Shown here: positions 38,794-51,246 of the stretch, one piece after another
Layout: each line of letters starts with the position of its first letter
Numbering within the stretch: position 1 is the first letter of the stretch
Assembly (NCBI RefSeq): GCF_900478295.1
Contig: NZ_LS483488.1
Span: 1,116,001-1,180,000 of the forward strand
Source: Helicobacter pylori NCTC 11637 = CCUG 17874 = ATCC 43504 = JCM 12093
GTDB taxonomy: Bacteria > Campylobacterota > Campylobacteria > Campylobacterales > Helicobacteraceae
Length of the DNA: 64,000 bases
Reading direction: 5' to 3'
Translations under genes and position numbers: made by a program
The notes under the pieces: generated by a model
What the model was told of the DNA's origin: nothing
What the model saw: the letters and a program-made list of their open reading frames with translations, nothing else
Database searches by the model: none

Positions 38794-38982
38794 TTCAATC
38801 AAGGCACTTATAATTTTAGTAACAGCACCACTTTAAGCTTTGATAATAGTAACTTCAATCAAGGGACTTATCACTTTAATAGTACCCAATCTGCTTTTAA
38901 TAACAGCACTTTCAATCAAGGGACTTATAATTTTAATGGCAACACCAGCTTTAATAACGACACTTTCAATCAAGGGACTTAT
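38794..38982 (+). repeat. FNQGTY repeats in vlpC
   Basis: TTCAATCAAGGSACTTAT starts at 38794, 38854, 38911 and 38965. Spacings of 60, 57 and 54 bp shrink by one codon each time, giving 20-, 19- and 18-residue beta-helix turns. Confidence 0.85.
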
Positions 38983-39345
38983 GACTTTAATACCAGCAAG
39001 GTGAGTTTCTCAGGCATCAACACTTTGAATTCAAGTTCGCCTTTTGCCAGCCTTAAAGGCAGTGTGTCTTTTAATTCTGGTGCGATCTTTAACCTCAATC
39101 AAACCCTTAATAATAATCAAACCTATGACATTCTCACTACAAACGGAGCGATCTAGTATGGGGTTTATCAAAGCTATTTGTGGGATCTAATCAACTATAG
39201 GGGCGATAAAGCCATTAGCCATGTTGGAGTGGGCAATAATACTTATGATGTAACCTTTGGTATTAACGGGCAAGATGAAACCTTACAAGAAACCTTTAAC
39301 AACCAATCCATTATTACCCAATTTTTAGGAGACGATTTACAACAA

Positions 39346-40085
39346 CAAGCCCAACAAACCTACCAACAAGACTTGAGTGATTCACAAAGCGCTTTAAATA
39401 ACGCTGCTAGTGATAGTAAGATCGCAAGCAACGATACAAGCTACACTCAAAGCAAAAACACCGCTGTCGCTAAAGACGCTCAGAATTTAGAAAACACCAA
39501 CCAACAAATCGCTCAAGATGAACAAGCGTTACAAGGAGATTTAGACAAGCTCAAACAATTAGCCAACTCCACCACAGGCTTTAACGAACAAGCCTTTAAT
39601 ACTGCGCAAAAACAAGAGCAACAAGATGAACAAACCTTACAAAACGAAGAAAAGACTTTTAATAGCGAGCAAGATAGTTTAAATAAAGCGATACAACAAG
39701 CGCAAGCCCAACAACAAAAACAAGAACAACAACAAGCCCAACAAACCTATCAAGAGGATCTAACCAATTCCCAGAGCGCTTTAAATAACGCTGCTAGTGA
39801 TAGTAAGATCGCAAATAGCGATACAGACTACACCAACAATAAAAACACCACTATCAAAGAAGACGCTAAGGATTTAGAACACACTAACCAACAAATCGCT
39901 CAAAATGAACAAGCGTTACAAGGAGATTTAGACAAGCTCAAACAATTAGCCAACTCCACCACAGGCTTTAACGAGCAAGCTTTCAATCAAGCGCAAAGCA
40001 AAGAGCAACAAGATGAACAAACCTTACAAAACGAAGAAAAGACTTTTAACGCTGAACAAGAGGGATTAAAACAAGCGATAGCTAA
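39346..40085 (+). repeat. 387-bp tandem duplication in vlpC (coiled coil)
   Basis: The block beginning CAAGCCCAACAAACCTA at 39346 recurs at 39733, offset 387 bp (129 codons). Both copies encode QALQGDLDKLKQLANSTTGF and other Gln/Asn-rich heptads predicted to form a coiled coil. The copies differ by scattered substitutions, so the duplication is not very recent. Confidence 0.88.
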
Positions 40086-43000
40086 CGCTAAGCCTACAAG
40101 CCCCACACCAAGCCCTACACCCACTCCTACAAAACACACAGCGCCAAACACTCCCACTAGTCAAGTTCCGCCCACACCCCCTACTCAAAATTTACCCACA
40201 ACGAATGTGTGGAATGGAGTTTATTGGCTTCAAAATCAAACTTACTCAAACAAAGGGGTTTATTATATTGATCCCAATCTTTCAGGACAGAGCGGTCAAA
40301 GCGGCAACACGCTCAGCACTTATACGGCTAATTTGTTTGGAAGAAGTTTTGGCGTGAATATCCAAAATGGCACTTTGATCATAGGGAATGACACAGAGAG
40401 CGTGAATGATAATGGGTTGATTTGGATAGGGCATGGAGGCTTTGGCTATATCACGGGAACTTTTAATGCGACTAACATCTATTTGACCAATAATTTTAAA
40501 ACCGGTGAAGGCGTTTCAAATTCAGATGGTGGGGGAGCGAACATCACCTTTAAAGCAAGCGATAATATCACTATGGATGGCTTGAATTATAATGACGCTG
40601 AAACCGTTACTAAAATGATTCAAACAGGGGCCAGTCAGCATTCCTATGCCGCTTTTGATGCTACCAATAATATCAGTGTAACCAATTCCAGTTTTAGCGA
40701 TATGACTTGGGGGAAATTCAGTTTCAGTGCTAAAAATATTTCGTTTTCTAACGCTTCGTTCAGCGGCTTTACAAACCCTGGAGGATCAAGCACTATCAGC
40801 GCTAACGCTTCTAATTCTTTAAGCTTTATCAATTCTCGCTTGAATGGTGGGGCAGTTTATAATTTGCAGGCAAATAGCCTTATTTTCAATAACACGCAAG
40901 CGGTTTTTAATGTCTTGTATTCTAGGGGGACAAGCAATTTTAACGCCACCACACAGCTTTTAGGCAACACGAGTTTTACGCTTAGCTCTCAAAGTTTGCT
41001 GAACTTTAATGGCGATACAACCTTGCAAAACAACGCTAATATCACGCTTGGCAATAAAAGTCAAGCCGCTTTTAAAAATTCTTTAACGCTTGATAACAAT
41101 TCTAATTTGAGCTTAGACAATCAAAGCGTTTTGAACGCGAATGGCGCAAGCGCTTTTAACAATCAAGCGAGTCTCGATATCTATAATGGGAGTCAAGCGA
41201 CCTTTAATAGCCTCTTTTTTAATGGCGGGACACTCAGTCTTAATGCGAATAGCAAGCTCAACGCTTCTAACGCTAGTTTTTCAAACAACACCACTATCAA
41301 TTTAGACGATAGCGTTTTATCAGCCAATAACACAAGCTCTTTAAACGCTAATATCAATTTCCAAGGCGCAAGCCAAGCCAATTTTGGAGACAACACGACT
41401 ATTGATACAGCAAGCTTTAATTTTGACAGTGCAAGCTCATTGAGTTTTAATAATCTCACGGCTAATGGGGCGTTGAATTTTAATGGTTATGCGCCCTCTT
41501 TGACTAAGGCTTTAATGAGCGTTAGCGGGCAGTTTGTTTTAGGGAATAATGGGGATATTAATTTATCTGACATCAATATTTTTGACAACATTACAAAATC
41601 TGTAACTTACAACATCCTAAACGCTCAAAAAGGCATTACTGGCATTAGTGGGGCTAATGGCTATGAAAAAATCCTTTTTTATGGCATGAAAATCCAAAAC
41701 GCTACCTATAGCGATAGCAATAACATTCAAACTTGGTCGTTTATAAACCCTCTCAATTCTTCTCAAATCATTCAAGAGAGCATTAAAAATGGGGATTTAA
41801 CCATAGAAGTTTTAAATAACCCTAACTCGGCTTCTAACACTATTTTTAATATCGCTCCTGAGCTTTATAATTACCAAGCTTCTAAGCAAAATCCTACCGG
41901 TTATAGCTATGATTATAGCGATGATCAAGCAGGCACTTATTACCTGACAAGCAACATTAAAGGTCTTTTCACCCCTAAAGGCTCTCAAACGCCTCAAGCC
42001 CCAGGCACTTATAGCCCGTTTAACCAGCCTTTGAATAGTTTAAATATCTACAATAAGGGTTTTTCTAGTGAAAATTTAAAAACGCTTTTAGGGATCCTTT
42101 CTCAAAATTCCGCTACCTTAAAAGAAATGATTGAATCCAATCAATTAGACAATATCACTAATATTAATGAAGTGTTGCAACTCTTAGATAGACTTAAGAT
42201 CACCCCAACGCAAAAGCAAGCGCTCCTAGAAACGATCAACCATTTGACTGACAACATCAATCAAACCTTTAGTAATGGGAATCTCGTTATAGGCGCTACT
42301 CAAGATAATGTTACAAATTCTACCAGCTCTATATGGTTTGGGGGCAATGGTTATAGCAGTCCTTGCGCGCTAGATAGCGCCACTTGTTCTTCTTTTAGAA
42401 ACACTTACTTGGGGCAATTATTAGGCTCAACTTCCCCCTATTTAGGCTACATTAACGCTGATTTTAAAGCTAAAAGCATTTATATCACTGGAACGCTTGG
42501 AAGCGCTAACGCTTTTGAAAGTGGAGGGAGCGCAGATGTAACCTTTCAAAGCGCTAATAACTTAGTGTTGAATAAAGCTAACATAGAAGCTCAAGCCACA
42601 GACAATATCTTTAATCTTTTGGGTCAAGAAGGGGTTGATAAAATCTTTAATCAAGGGAATTTAGCGAATGTTCTCAGTCAAGTGGCTATGGAAAAAATCA
42701 AGCAAGCCGGCGGTTTAGGGAACTTTATAGAAAACGCTCTAAGCCCTTTGAGTAAGGAATTACCCGCTAGCTTGCAAAATGAAACCTTAGGCCAACTTAT
42801 AGGTCAAAATAATTTAGATGATTTATTGAATAATAGTGGAGTCATGAATGCAATCCAAAATATTATCAGTAAAAAACTAAGCATTTTTGGTAATTTTGTT
42901 ACCCCATCCATCATAGAAAACTACCTTGCTAAGCAGTCTTTAAAAAGCATGCTAGACGATAAAGGGCTTTTGAATTTCATCGGTGGGTATATAGACGCTT

Positions 43001-45643
43001 CTGAATTAAGCTCTATTTTAAGCGTGGTTTTAAAAGATATTACTAATCCCCCTACAAGCCTGCAAAAAGACATCGGTGTGGTAGCGAACGACTTGTTGAA
43101 CGAGTTTTTAGGACAAGATGTTATTAAAAAGCTAGAAAGTCAAGGCTTAGTGAATAATATCATTAATAATATTATTTCTCAAGGCGGGTTAAGCGGCGTT
43201 TATAATCAAGGTTTAGGGAGCGTGTTGCCGCTCTCTTTACAAAACGCGCTCAAAGAAAACGATTTAGGCGCTCTTTTATCGCCTAGAGGCTTGCATGATT
43301 TTTGGCAAAAAGGGTATTTTAACTTTTTAAGCAATGGTTATGTTTTTGTCAATAACAGCTCTTTTAGCAACGCTACAGGGGGCAGTTTGAATTTTGTCGC
43401 CAACAAGTCTATTATTTTTAATGGCGATAATACGATTGACTTTAGCAAGTATCAAGGCACATTGATTTTTGCTTCCAATGGTGTTTCTAATATCAATATC
43501 ACAACCCTAAACGCTACTAATGGCTTAAGCCTTAATGCGGGTTTGAATAATGTGAGCGTTCAAAAAGGGGAAATTTGTATCAATTTAGCTAATTGCCCTA
43601 CAACCAAAAACAGCTCTTCTACAAACTCCAGCGTAACCCCCACTAATGAGTCTTTAAGCGTGCGCGCTAACAACTTCACTTTCTTAGGTGCAATCGCTTC
43701 TAATGGGGCTATTGATTTGTCTCAAGTAAAGAATAACAGCGTCATAGGCACGCTCAATCTTAATGAAAATGCGACCTTGCAAGCCAATAATTTGACGATC
43801 ACTAACGCTTTTAACAACGCCTCTAATTCTACGGCCAATATTAATGGTAATTTCACCTTAAACCAACAAGCGACTTTAAGCACTAACACTAGTGGTTTGA
43901 ATGTCATGGGGAATTTTAATAGCTATGGCGATTTGGTGTTTAACCTTAGCCATTCAGTTAGCCATGCCATTATCAACGCTCAAGGCAGTGCGACAATCAT
44001 GGCTAATAACAATAACCCCTTAATCCAATTCAACACTTCTTCAAAAGAAGCAGGTACTTACACGCTCATTGATAGCGCTAAAGCCATTTATTACGGGTAT
44101 AACGACCAAATCACAGGAGGCAGTAGCCTGGATAATTACCTTAAGCTTTACACGCTCATTGACATTAATGGCAAGCGCATGGTGATGAGTGGCAACGGCT
44201 TAACTTATAACGGGCAAGCCGTGAATATTAAAGATGGCGGTTTAGTTGTGGGCTTTAAAGACTCTCAAAATCAATATATTTACACTTCCATTCTTTATAA
44301 TAAAGTGAAAGTCGCTGTTTCTAATGATCCTATCAATAACCTACAAGCCCCCACTTTAAAACAATATATCGCTCAAATTCAGGGCACTCAAGGCGTGGAT
44401 AGTATTGATCAAGCTGGAGGCAATCAAGCGATTAATTGGCTCAATAAAATCTTTGAAACTAAGGGAAGCCCTTTATTCGCTCCCTATTATTTAGAAAGCC
44501 ATTCCGCAAAAGATTTAACCACGATCGCTGGAGATATTGCCAACACTTTAGAAGTCATCGCTAACCCTGATTTTAAAAATGATGCCACCAATATTTTACA
44601 GATCAACACCTACACGCAACAAATGAGTCGTTTAGCCAAGCTCTCTGACACTTCAACTTTCGCTCGTTCTGATTTCTTGGAACGCTTAGAAGCCCTTAAA
44701 AACAAGCGATTCGCTGATGCGATCCCTAACGCTATGGATGTGATTTTAAAATACTCTCAAAGAAACAGAGTCAAAAATAATGTATGGGCGACAGGAGTTG
44801 GAGGGGCTAGTTTCATTAATGGAGGCACTGGAACTTTATATGGTATCAATGTAGGGTATGATAGGTTTATTAAGGGCGTGATTGTGGGAGGTTATGCCGC
44901 TTATGGGTATAGCGGGTTTCATGGAAATATCACTCAATCAGGCTCTAGCAATGTCAATATGGGCGTTTATAGCCGAGCGTTTATCAAAAGAAGCGAATTA
45001 ACCATGAGCTTGAATGAGACTTGGGGATACAATAAGACTTTCATCAACTCCTATGACCCCCTACTCTCAATCATCAATCAGTCTTACAGATACGACACTT
45101 GGACGACTGACGCTAAAATCAATTATGGCTATGATTTCATGTTTAAAGATAAAAGCGTTATTTTTAAACCCCAAGTAGGCTTAGCCTATTATTACATTGG
45201 TTTGTCTGGTTTAAGGGGTATTATGGATGATCCTATTTATAATCAATTCAGAGCCAATGCTGATCCTAATAAAAAATCCGTTCTAACGATCAATTTTGCC
45301 CTAGAAAGTCGGCACTACTTCAACAAAAACTCTTATTATTTTGTGATTGCGGATGTGGGCAGAGATTTATTCATCAATTCTATGGGGGACAAAATGGTGC
45401 GTTTTATTGGTAATAACACCCTAATCTATAGAGATGGCGGCAGATACAACACTTTTGCTAGCATTATCACAGGCGGGGAGATAAGGTTATTCAAAACCTT
45501 TTATGTGAATGCCGGCATTGGGGCTAGGTTTGGGCTTGATTATAAAGATATTAATATCACCGGAAATATTGGTATGCGCTATGCTTTTTAATGGTATCAT
45601 TAAACCTATTTTCAACAAGCCCAATTCATAGCAGGATCAACCC

Positions 45644-46747
45644 ATGCCAAAAACCTTATTACATTCATCATTCTTTTTACCTTTACTTTTATCTTTTTGT
45701 ATCGCTGAAGAAAATGGGGCGTATGCGAGCGTGGGGTTTGAATATTCCATTAGTCATGCCGTTGAGCATAATAACCCCTTTTTAAATCAAGAACGCATCC
45801 AAATCATTTCTAACGCTCAAAATAAAATCTATAAACTCCATCAAGTCAAAAATGAAATCACCAACATGCCTAAAACCTTTGCATATATCAACAACGCTTT
45901 AAAAAACAATTCCAAATTAACCCCCACTGAAATCCAAGCTGAGAAATACTACCTCCAATCCAGCTTTGAAAATATTGAAAAAATAGTCATGCTTAGCGGG
46001 GGCGTTGCATCTAACCCACAATTAGTCCAAGCGTTAGAAAAAATGCAAGAACCCATTACTAACCCTTTAGAATTTGAAGAAAATTTAAAAAATTTAGAAG
46101 CGCAATTTGCTCAATCTCAAAACCGCATGCTTTCTTCTTTATCTTCTCAAATCGCTGCCATTTCAAATTCCTTAAACGCACTTGATCCCACCTCTTATTC
46201 TAAAAACATTTCAAGCATGTATGGGGTAACTTTGAGCGTGGGCTATAAGCATTTCTTCACTAAGAAAAAAAATCAAGGGTTGCGCTATTACTTGTTCTAT
46301 GATTATGGTTACACCAATTTTGGTTTTGTGGGTAACGGCTTTGATGGTTTAGGCAAAATGAATAACCACCTCTATGGGCTTGGGATAGATTATCTTTATA
46401 ATTTCATTGATAATGCACAAAAACATTCTAGCGTGGGTTTTTATGCGGGCTTTGCTTTAGCGGGGAGTTCGTGGGTAGGGAGTGGTTTGAGCATGTGGGT
46501 GAGCGAAACGGATTTTATCAACAATTACTTGACGGGCTATCAAGCTAAAATGCACACGAGTTTTTTCCAGATCCCTTTGAATTTTGGGGTTCGTGTGAAT
46601 GTCAATAGGCATAACGGCTTTGAAATGGGCTTGAAAATCCCTTTAGCAGTCAATTCCTTTTATGAAACGCATGGTAAAGGGCTAAACACTTCCCTCTTTT
46701 TCAAACGCCTTGTGGTGTTTAATGTGAGTTATGTTTATAGTTTTTAG
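45644..46747 (+). CDS. hopK: Outer membrane protein HopK
   Basis: A 367-residue Hop-family porin-like protein. The signal peptide MPKTLLHSSFFLPLLLSFCIA is followed by mature EENGAYASVGFEYSISHAV; the C-terminal half (VTLSVGYKHFFTKKKNQGLRYYLFYDYGY ... ) is the conserved Hop barrel ending FNVSYVYSF. The extracellular domain is short compared with Bab/Alp. It follows vlpC by about 50 bp. Ligand unknown. Confidence 0.92.
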   Translation: MPKTLLHSSFFLPLLLSFCIAEENGAYASVGFEYSISHAVEHNNPFLNQERIQIISNAQNKIYKLHQVKNEITNMPKTFAYINNALKNNSKLTPTEIQAEKYYLQSSFENIEKIVMLSGGVASNPQLVQALEKMQEPITNPLEFEENLKNLEAQFAQSQNRMLSSLSSQIAAISNSLNALDPTSYSKNISSMYGVTLSVGYKHFFTKKKNQGLRYYLFYDYGYTNFGFVGNGFDGLGKMNNHLYGLGIDYLYNFIDNAQKHSSVGFYAGFALAGSSWVGSGLSMWVSETDFINNYLTGYQAKMHTSFFQIPLNFGVRVNVNRHNGFEMGLKIPLAVNSFYETHGKGLNTSLFFKRLVVFNVSYVYSF

Positions 46748-46799
46748 GGGCTTAGGGAAACAAGCACCCCTTAAATGTTATCGCAACAATTTTAAAGAT

Positions 46800-47006
46800 T
46801 TAGTTTTTTTGTCTCAAATGATGGACACTCTCGCCCCCAAGACCATAATTATTAGAATCGACCTCATCTATAATGACCACAATAGAAGCCTTATTTTTGT
46901 TTAACACCTTAACCATCAAATCTGAAACCCCTTCAATCAATTGCTGTTTTTGCTCATTTGTTGGCCCTCCATTTTCTGGCACAAGTTTGATATTGATAAA
47001 CGGCAT
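46800..47006 (-). CDS. dmpI: 4-oxalocrotonate tautomerase-like protein
   Basis: A 68-residue tautomerase whose mature N-terminus is Pro after removal of Met (MPFINIKLVPENGGPTNEQK); Pro1 is the catalytic base. The family segment VIIDEVDSNNYGLGGES follows. It would act as a small hexamer. The physiological substrate in H. pylori is unknown. Divergent from recR. Confidence 0.92.
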   Translation of the reverse strand: MPFINIKLVPENGGPTNEQKQQLIEGVSDLMVKVLNKNKASIVVIIDEVDSNNYGLGGESVHHLRQKN

Positions 47007-47133
47007 AGTATTCCTTTAATTTGAGATGACGCATTATAACGCTTTTATCCATAAATTTGAAACGATTTTTTAAAAAAACAATGGATAAAAACCCTTTTGA
47101 TCCCTTTAGAGTTAAGTTTGATATACTAACAGA

Positions 47134-47715
47134 ATGAATACTTATAAAAACAGCTTGAACCACTTTTTAAATTTAGTGGATTGTTTAGAAAAGATCCCCA
47201 ATGTGGGTAAAAAGTCTGCCTTTAAAATGGCGTATCATTTGGGTTTAGAAAACCCCTATCTGGCGCTCAAAATCACGCACGCTTTAGAGAACGCGCTAGA
47301 AAACCTTAAAACATGTTCATCTTGTAACGCGCTCAGCGAGAGTGAGGTTTGTGAGATTTGCTCTGATGAGAGCCGACAAAATTCTCAGCTTTGCATGGTT
47401 TTACACCCAAGAGATGTGTTTATTTTAGAAGATTTAAAGGATTTTTTAGGGCGCTATTATGTGTTAAATTCCATAGAAGAGGTGGATTTTAACGCCCTAG
47501 AAAAACGCCTGATTGAAGAAAACATTAAAGAAATCATTTTTGCTTTCCCTCCCACTTTGGCTAATGATTCTCTAATGCTTTATATTGAAGATAAATTACA
47601 GCATTTCCACCTCACTTTCACCAAAATCGCTCAAGGCGTGCCTACTGGAGTGAATTTTGAAAACATTGACTCCGTTTCGCTCTCAAGGGCGTTTAATTCA
47701 AGGATCAAAGCATGA
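47134..47715 (+). CDS. recR: Recombination protein RecR
   Basis: A 193-residue RecR. A helix-hairpin-helix ([16 protein letters not shown] near residue 21), a four-Cys zinc finger (CSSCN...CEICSD near 58-75) and a Toprim domain ([17 protein letters not shown]) are in normal order. RecR acts with RecO in loading RecA on gapped DNA. Its last bases overlap truD by 4. Confidence 0.94.
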   Translation: MNTYKNSLNHFLNLVDCLEKIPNVGKKSAFKMAYHLGLENPYLALKITHALENALENLKTCSSCNALSESEVCEICSDESRQNSQLCMVLHPRDVFILEDLKDFLGRYYVLNSIEEVDFNALEKRLIEENIKEIIFAFPPTLANDSLMLYIEDKLQHFHLTFTKIAQGVPTGVNFENIDSVSLSRAFNSRIKA

Positions 47716-48857
47716 ATTTAAATTTTATGCCCCTATTGCATGCTTACAACCATGCGAGCATTGATTTTCATTTCAATTCTAGCGCTAGGGATTTTTGCGT
47801 GCATGAAGTGCCTTTGTATGAATTCAGTAACACAGGCGAACATGCCGTTATTCAAGTGAGGAAAAGCGGTTTAAGCACTTTAGAAATGCTTCAAATTTTT
47901 TCTCAAATTTTAGGGGTAAGAATCGCTGAATTGGGTTATGCGGGCTTGAAAGATAAAAACGCGCTGACGACTCAATTCATCTCACTCCCTAAAAAATACG
48001 CCCCTTTATTAGAAAAAAACACGAGCAACTTTCAAGAAAGAAACCTTAAAATCCTGTCTTTGAATTACCACCATAATAAAATCAAATTGGGGCATTTGAA
48101 AGGGAATCGCTTTTTTATGCGTTTTAAAAAAATGACCCCCCTAAACGCTCAAAAGACTGAGCAGGTTTTAGAACAAATCGCGCAGTTTGGCATGCCTAAT
48201 TATTTTGGCTCGCAACGCTTTGGGAAGTTCAATGACAACCACCAAGAGGGTTTAAAAATCTTACAAAATCAAACGAAATTCGCCCATCAAAAATTAAACG
48301 CTTTTTTAATTTCAAGCTATCAAAGTTATTTGTTTAACGCGCTTTTAAGCAAACGATTAGAAATCAGTAAAATCATTAGCGATTTTAGCCTAAAAGAAAA
48401 TTTAGAATTTTTTAAACAAAAAAATTTAAGCGTTGATTCAAACACTCTAAAAACCCTTAAAAACCAAGCCCACCCCTTTAAAATTTTAGAAGGCGATGTG
48501 ATGTGCCATTACCCTTATGGGAAGTTTTTTGACGCTTTAGAATTAGAAAAAGAGGGCGAAAGGTTTTTGAAAAAAGAAGTTGCGCCTACGGGGTTACTAG
48601 ATGGCAAAAAAGCTCTTTATGCAAAAAATTTGAGTTTAGAAATTGAAAAAGAATTCCAGCATAATCTTTTAAGTAGCCATGCTAAAACGCTAGGATCCAG
48701 GAGGTTTTTTTGGGTGTTTGCAGAAAATATAACTTCTCAATACATGAAAGAAAAAGCGCAATTTGAATTAGGATTTTACTTGCCTAAAGGGAGTTATGCG
48801 AGCGCGTTGCTCAAAGAAATCAAGCATGAGAAAGGAGAAAATAATGACGAATTTTGA
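47712..48857 (+). CDS. truD: tRNA pseudouridine(13) synthase TruD
   Basis: A 381-residue TruD. The catalytic motif [19 protein letters not shown] near residue 76 contains the active Asp; NYFGSQRFG near 166 is the second signature. It isomerises U13 of tRNA-Glu. It overlaps recR (4 bp) and htpX (14 bp), showing a compact operon. Confidence 0.94.
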   Translation: MNLNFMPLLHAYNHASIDFHFNSSARDFCVHEVPLYEFSNTGEHAVIQVRKSGLSTLEMLQIFSQILGVRIAELGYAGLKDKNALTTQFISLPKKYAPLLEKNTSNFQERNLKILSLNYHHNKIKLGHLKGNRFFMRFKKMTPLNAQKTEQVLEQIAQFGMPNYFGSQRFGKFNDNHQEGLKILQNQTKFAHQKLNAFLISSYQSYLFNALLSKRLEISKIISDFSLKENLEFFKQKNLSVDSNTLKTLKNQAHPFKILEGDVMCHYPYGKFFDALELEKEGERFLKKEVAPTGLLDGKKALYAKNLSLEIEKEFQHNLLSSHAKTLGSRRFFWVFAENITSQYMKEKAQFELGFYLPKGSYASALLKEIKHEKGENNDEF

Positions 48858-49776
48858 AAAGATTATCGCGCAAAACAGGATCAAAACGAACGCGGTTTTA
48901 GCGACTTATTGCGCGATTTTTGCTTTTATCGGGTTGTTGGTGGATGTCATTAGAATCAACGCTAATGATTTAGGAACAGCTCTTTTTAAACTCATGACTT
49001 TTCAAATTTTTCCTACAATTACCATTATCATGTTTTTAGCGGCTTTTGTCATTATTGTTGTTTGTATCCAAAATTTTAGCTCTATCATGTTAAGCGGTGA
49101 TGGATACAAACTTATTGACACAAGCAAGGTTTTAAGCTCTAAAGAAAATCAAATCCATCGCCTTTTGTTAGAGCTTTTAGAAGAGGCTAAGCTTCATTTT
49201 GAGCCTAAGCTTTATATCATTAACGCCCCTTACATGAACGCTTTTGCGAGCGGGTGGAATGAATCCAATTCTCTTATCGCTCTTACAAGCGCTTTAATAG
49301 AAAGGTTGGATAAAGATGAATTGAAAGCCGTGATCGCTCATGAGCTCAGCCATATCAGGCACAACGACATTCGCTTGACCATGTGCGTGGGGATTTTAAG
49401 CAATATCATGCTGTTAGTGGCTAATTTTAGCGTGTATTTTTTCATGGGGAATCGCAAGAATAGTGGGGCGAATTTAGCCCGAATGATTTTATTAGTCTTG
49501 CAGATCATCTTGCCTTTTTTAACGCTTATTTTGCAAATGTATTTGAGCCGCACACGAGAATACATGGCCGATAGCGGGGCGGCGTTTTTAATGCATGACA
49601 ATAAGCCCATGATTAGAGCCTTACAAAAAATTTCTAACGACTATGCGAACAACGATTACAAGGGCATAGATCAGAACTCCACCCGATCGGCGGCTTATCT
49701 TTTTAACGCTGAAATGTTTAGCACCCACCCTAGCGTTAAAAATCGTATCCAATCCTTAAGAAAGCGTGTGATTTAA
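48844..49776 (+). CDS. htpX: Membrane zinc metalloprotease HtpX
   Basis: A 310-residue inner-membrane M48 protease. Two N-terminal membrane helices, the zinc motif AHELSHIRH near residue 164, two further helices and the third zinc ligand in [12 protein letters not shown] near 235 are all present. The ATG at 48844, after AAAGGAGAA, is chosen. It degrades misfolded membrane proteins, overlapping in role with FtsH. It abuts folE with no gap. Confidence 0.93.
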   Translation: MTNFEKIIAQNRIKTNAVLATYCAIFAFIGLLVDVIRINANDLGTALFKLMTFQIFPTITIIMFLAAFVIIVVCIQNFSSIMLSGDGYKLIDTSKVLSSKENQIHRLLLELLEEAKLHFEPKLYIINAPYMNAFASGWNESNSLIALTSALIERLDKDELKAVIAHELSHIRHNDIRLTMCVGILSNIMLLVANFSVYFFMGNRKNSGANLARMILLVLQIILPFLTLILQMYLSRTREYMADSGAAFLMHDNKPMIRALQKISNDYANNDYKGIDQNSTRSAAYLFNAEMFSTHPSVKNRIQSLRKRVI

Positions 49777-50319
49777 ATGGAAAATTTTTTCAACCAATTT
49801 TTTGAAAACATCGGCGAAGATAAGAATAGAGAAGGTTTGAAAGAGACGCCTAAAAGGGTTCAAGAATTATGGAAATTCTTGTATAAAGGCTATAAAGAAG
49901 ATCCTAAAGTGGCTTTAAAAAGCGCGTATTTTCAAGGCGTTTGCGATGAAATGATAGTGGCTCAAAACATTGAATTTTACTCCACTTGCGAACACCATTT
50001 GCTCCCTTTTTTGGGGAATATTAGCGTGGGATATATCCCTAAGGAAAAGATTGTAGGCATTAGCGCGATCGCTAAACTCATTGAAATTTATAGCAAACGC
50101 TTGCAAATCCAAGAAAGGCTGACCACTCAAATTGCAGAAACCTTTGATGAAATCATAGAGCCAAGGGGCGTGATCGTGGTTTGTGAAGCTAAGCATTTGT
50201 GCATGAGCATGCAAGGGGTGCAAAAGCAAAATGCGATCATTAAAACAAGCGTTCTAAAAGGCCTCTTTAAAAAAGACCCTAAAACCAGAGCTGAATTTAT
50301 GCAACTCTTAAAATCTTAG
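49777..50319 (+). CDS. folE: GTP cyclohydrolase I
   Basis: A 180-residue FolE. Zinc-binding motif STCEHHLLPFLGNISVGYIP near residue 68 and the catalytic CEAKHLCMSMQGV near 135 are intact. It converts GTP to dihydroneopterin triphosphate, the precursor for folate and, with QueD and QueE encoded 2.4 kb downstream, for queuosine. Its ATG directly follows the htpX stop. Confidence 0.95.
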   Translation: MENFFNQFFENIGEDKNREGLKETPKRVQELWKFLYKGYKEDPKVALKSAYFQGVCDEMIVAQNIEFYSTCEHHLLPFLGNISVGYIPKEKIVGISAIAKLIEIYSKRLQIQERLTTQIAETFDEIIEPRGVIVVCEAKHLCMSMQGVQKQNAIIKTSVLKGLFKKDPKTRAEFMQLLKS

Positions 50320-50334
50320 GTTATAATTCCATGC

Positions 50335-51246
50335 ATGAATAACCCTAATTTATCCTTTTATTATAATGAGTGCGAGCGTTTTGAAAGCTTTTTAAACCAC
50401 CATCATTTACACCTTGAAAGCTTCCACCCTTATTTGGAAAAAGCCTTTTTTGAAATGGTGCTTAATGGGGGTAAGAGATTTCGCCCTAAGCTTTTTTTAG
50501 CCGTGCTTTGCGCGTTAGTGGGTCAAAAAGATTATTCTAACCAACAAACAGAATATTTTAAAATCGCTTTAAGCATTGAATGCTTACACACTTATTCGCT
50601 CATCCATGACGATTTACCATGCATGGATAATGCCGCTTTAAGGAGAAACCACCCCACTTTACACGCTAAATACGATGAAACCACAGCCGTTTTAGTCGGC
50701 GATGCGCTCAACACTTACTCTTTTGAATTGCTTTCAAACGCTTTACTAGAAAGCCATATCATTGTGGAATTAATCAAAATCTTAAGCGTTAATGGGGGGA
50801 TTAAAGGCATGATCTTAGGGCAGGCTTTGGATTGCTATTTTGAAAACACGCCCTTAAATTTAGAGCAGCTCACTTTCTTACACGAGCATAAAACCGCTAA
50901 ATTGATTAGCGCAAGCCTGATGATGGGGCTTGTTGCGAGCGGTATTAAAGATGAAGAGCTTTTTAAATGGCTTCAGGCTTTTGGGTTAAAAACGGGTCTT
51001 TGTTTTCAAGTGTTAGATGATATTATAGATGTTACGCAAGATGAAGAAGAAAGCGGTAAAACCACTCATTTAGACAGCACTAAAAACAGCTTTGTGAATT
51101 TATTGGGGCTAGAGAAAGCGAATGATTACGCTCAAACTTTAAAAACAGAGATTTTAAACGATTTAAACCTATTAAAACCCGCTTACCCTTTATTGCAAGA
51201 AAATTTAAACGCATTATTGAACACTCTATTTAAAGGCAAGACATGA
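50335..51246 (+). CDS. ispA: Polyprenyl diphosphate synthase (farnesyl/geranyl type)
   Basis: A 303-residue trans-prenyltransferase. The first aspartate-rich motif is [15 protein letters not shown] near residue 96, the second [13 protein letters not shown] near 226. The residue pattern before the first motif ([10 protein letters not shown]) suits short-chain products such as farnesyl diphosphate. It feeds undecaprenyl phosphate and quinone synthesis. It overlaps surE by 4 bp. Confidence 0.94.
   Translation: MNNPNLSFYYNECERFESFLNHHHLHLESFHPYLEKAFFEMVLNGGKRFRPKLFLAVLCALVGQKDYSNQQTEYFKIALSIECLHTYSLIHDDLPCMDNAALRRNHPTLHAKYDETTAVLVGDALNTYSFELLSNALLESHIIVELIKILSVNGGIKGMILGQALDCYFENTPLNLEQLTFLHEHKTAKLISASLMMGLVASGIKDEELFKWLQAFGLKTGLCFQVLDDIIDVTQDEEESGKTTHLDSTKNSFVNLLGLEKANDYAQTLKTEILNDLNLLKPAYPLLQENLNALLNTLFKGKT

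Larger units (their letters stand above)
38020..45591 (+). pseudogene. vlpC: VacA-like autotransporter VlpC, interrupted by an amber codon
   Basis: A giant VacA-paralogue autotransporter, about 2,523 codons in one frame. Codon 379 is TAG (39154-39156) inside otherwise continuous sequence (LTTNGAI*YGVYQSYLWDL), most simply a CAG to TAG change; there is no frameshift. Features: a long N-terminus with secretion signal (SILLIGALGGLSHLRA), FNQGTY repeats, a duplicated coiled-coil segment of 129 residues, a proline-rich linker (PTSPTPSPTPTPTK), VacA-type beta-helix repeats and a C-terminal barrel ending IGMRYAF like VacA. As written, export would fail because the barrel is downstream of the stop. 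Suppression or a downstream start is unlikely but possible. Confidence 0.9.
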
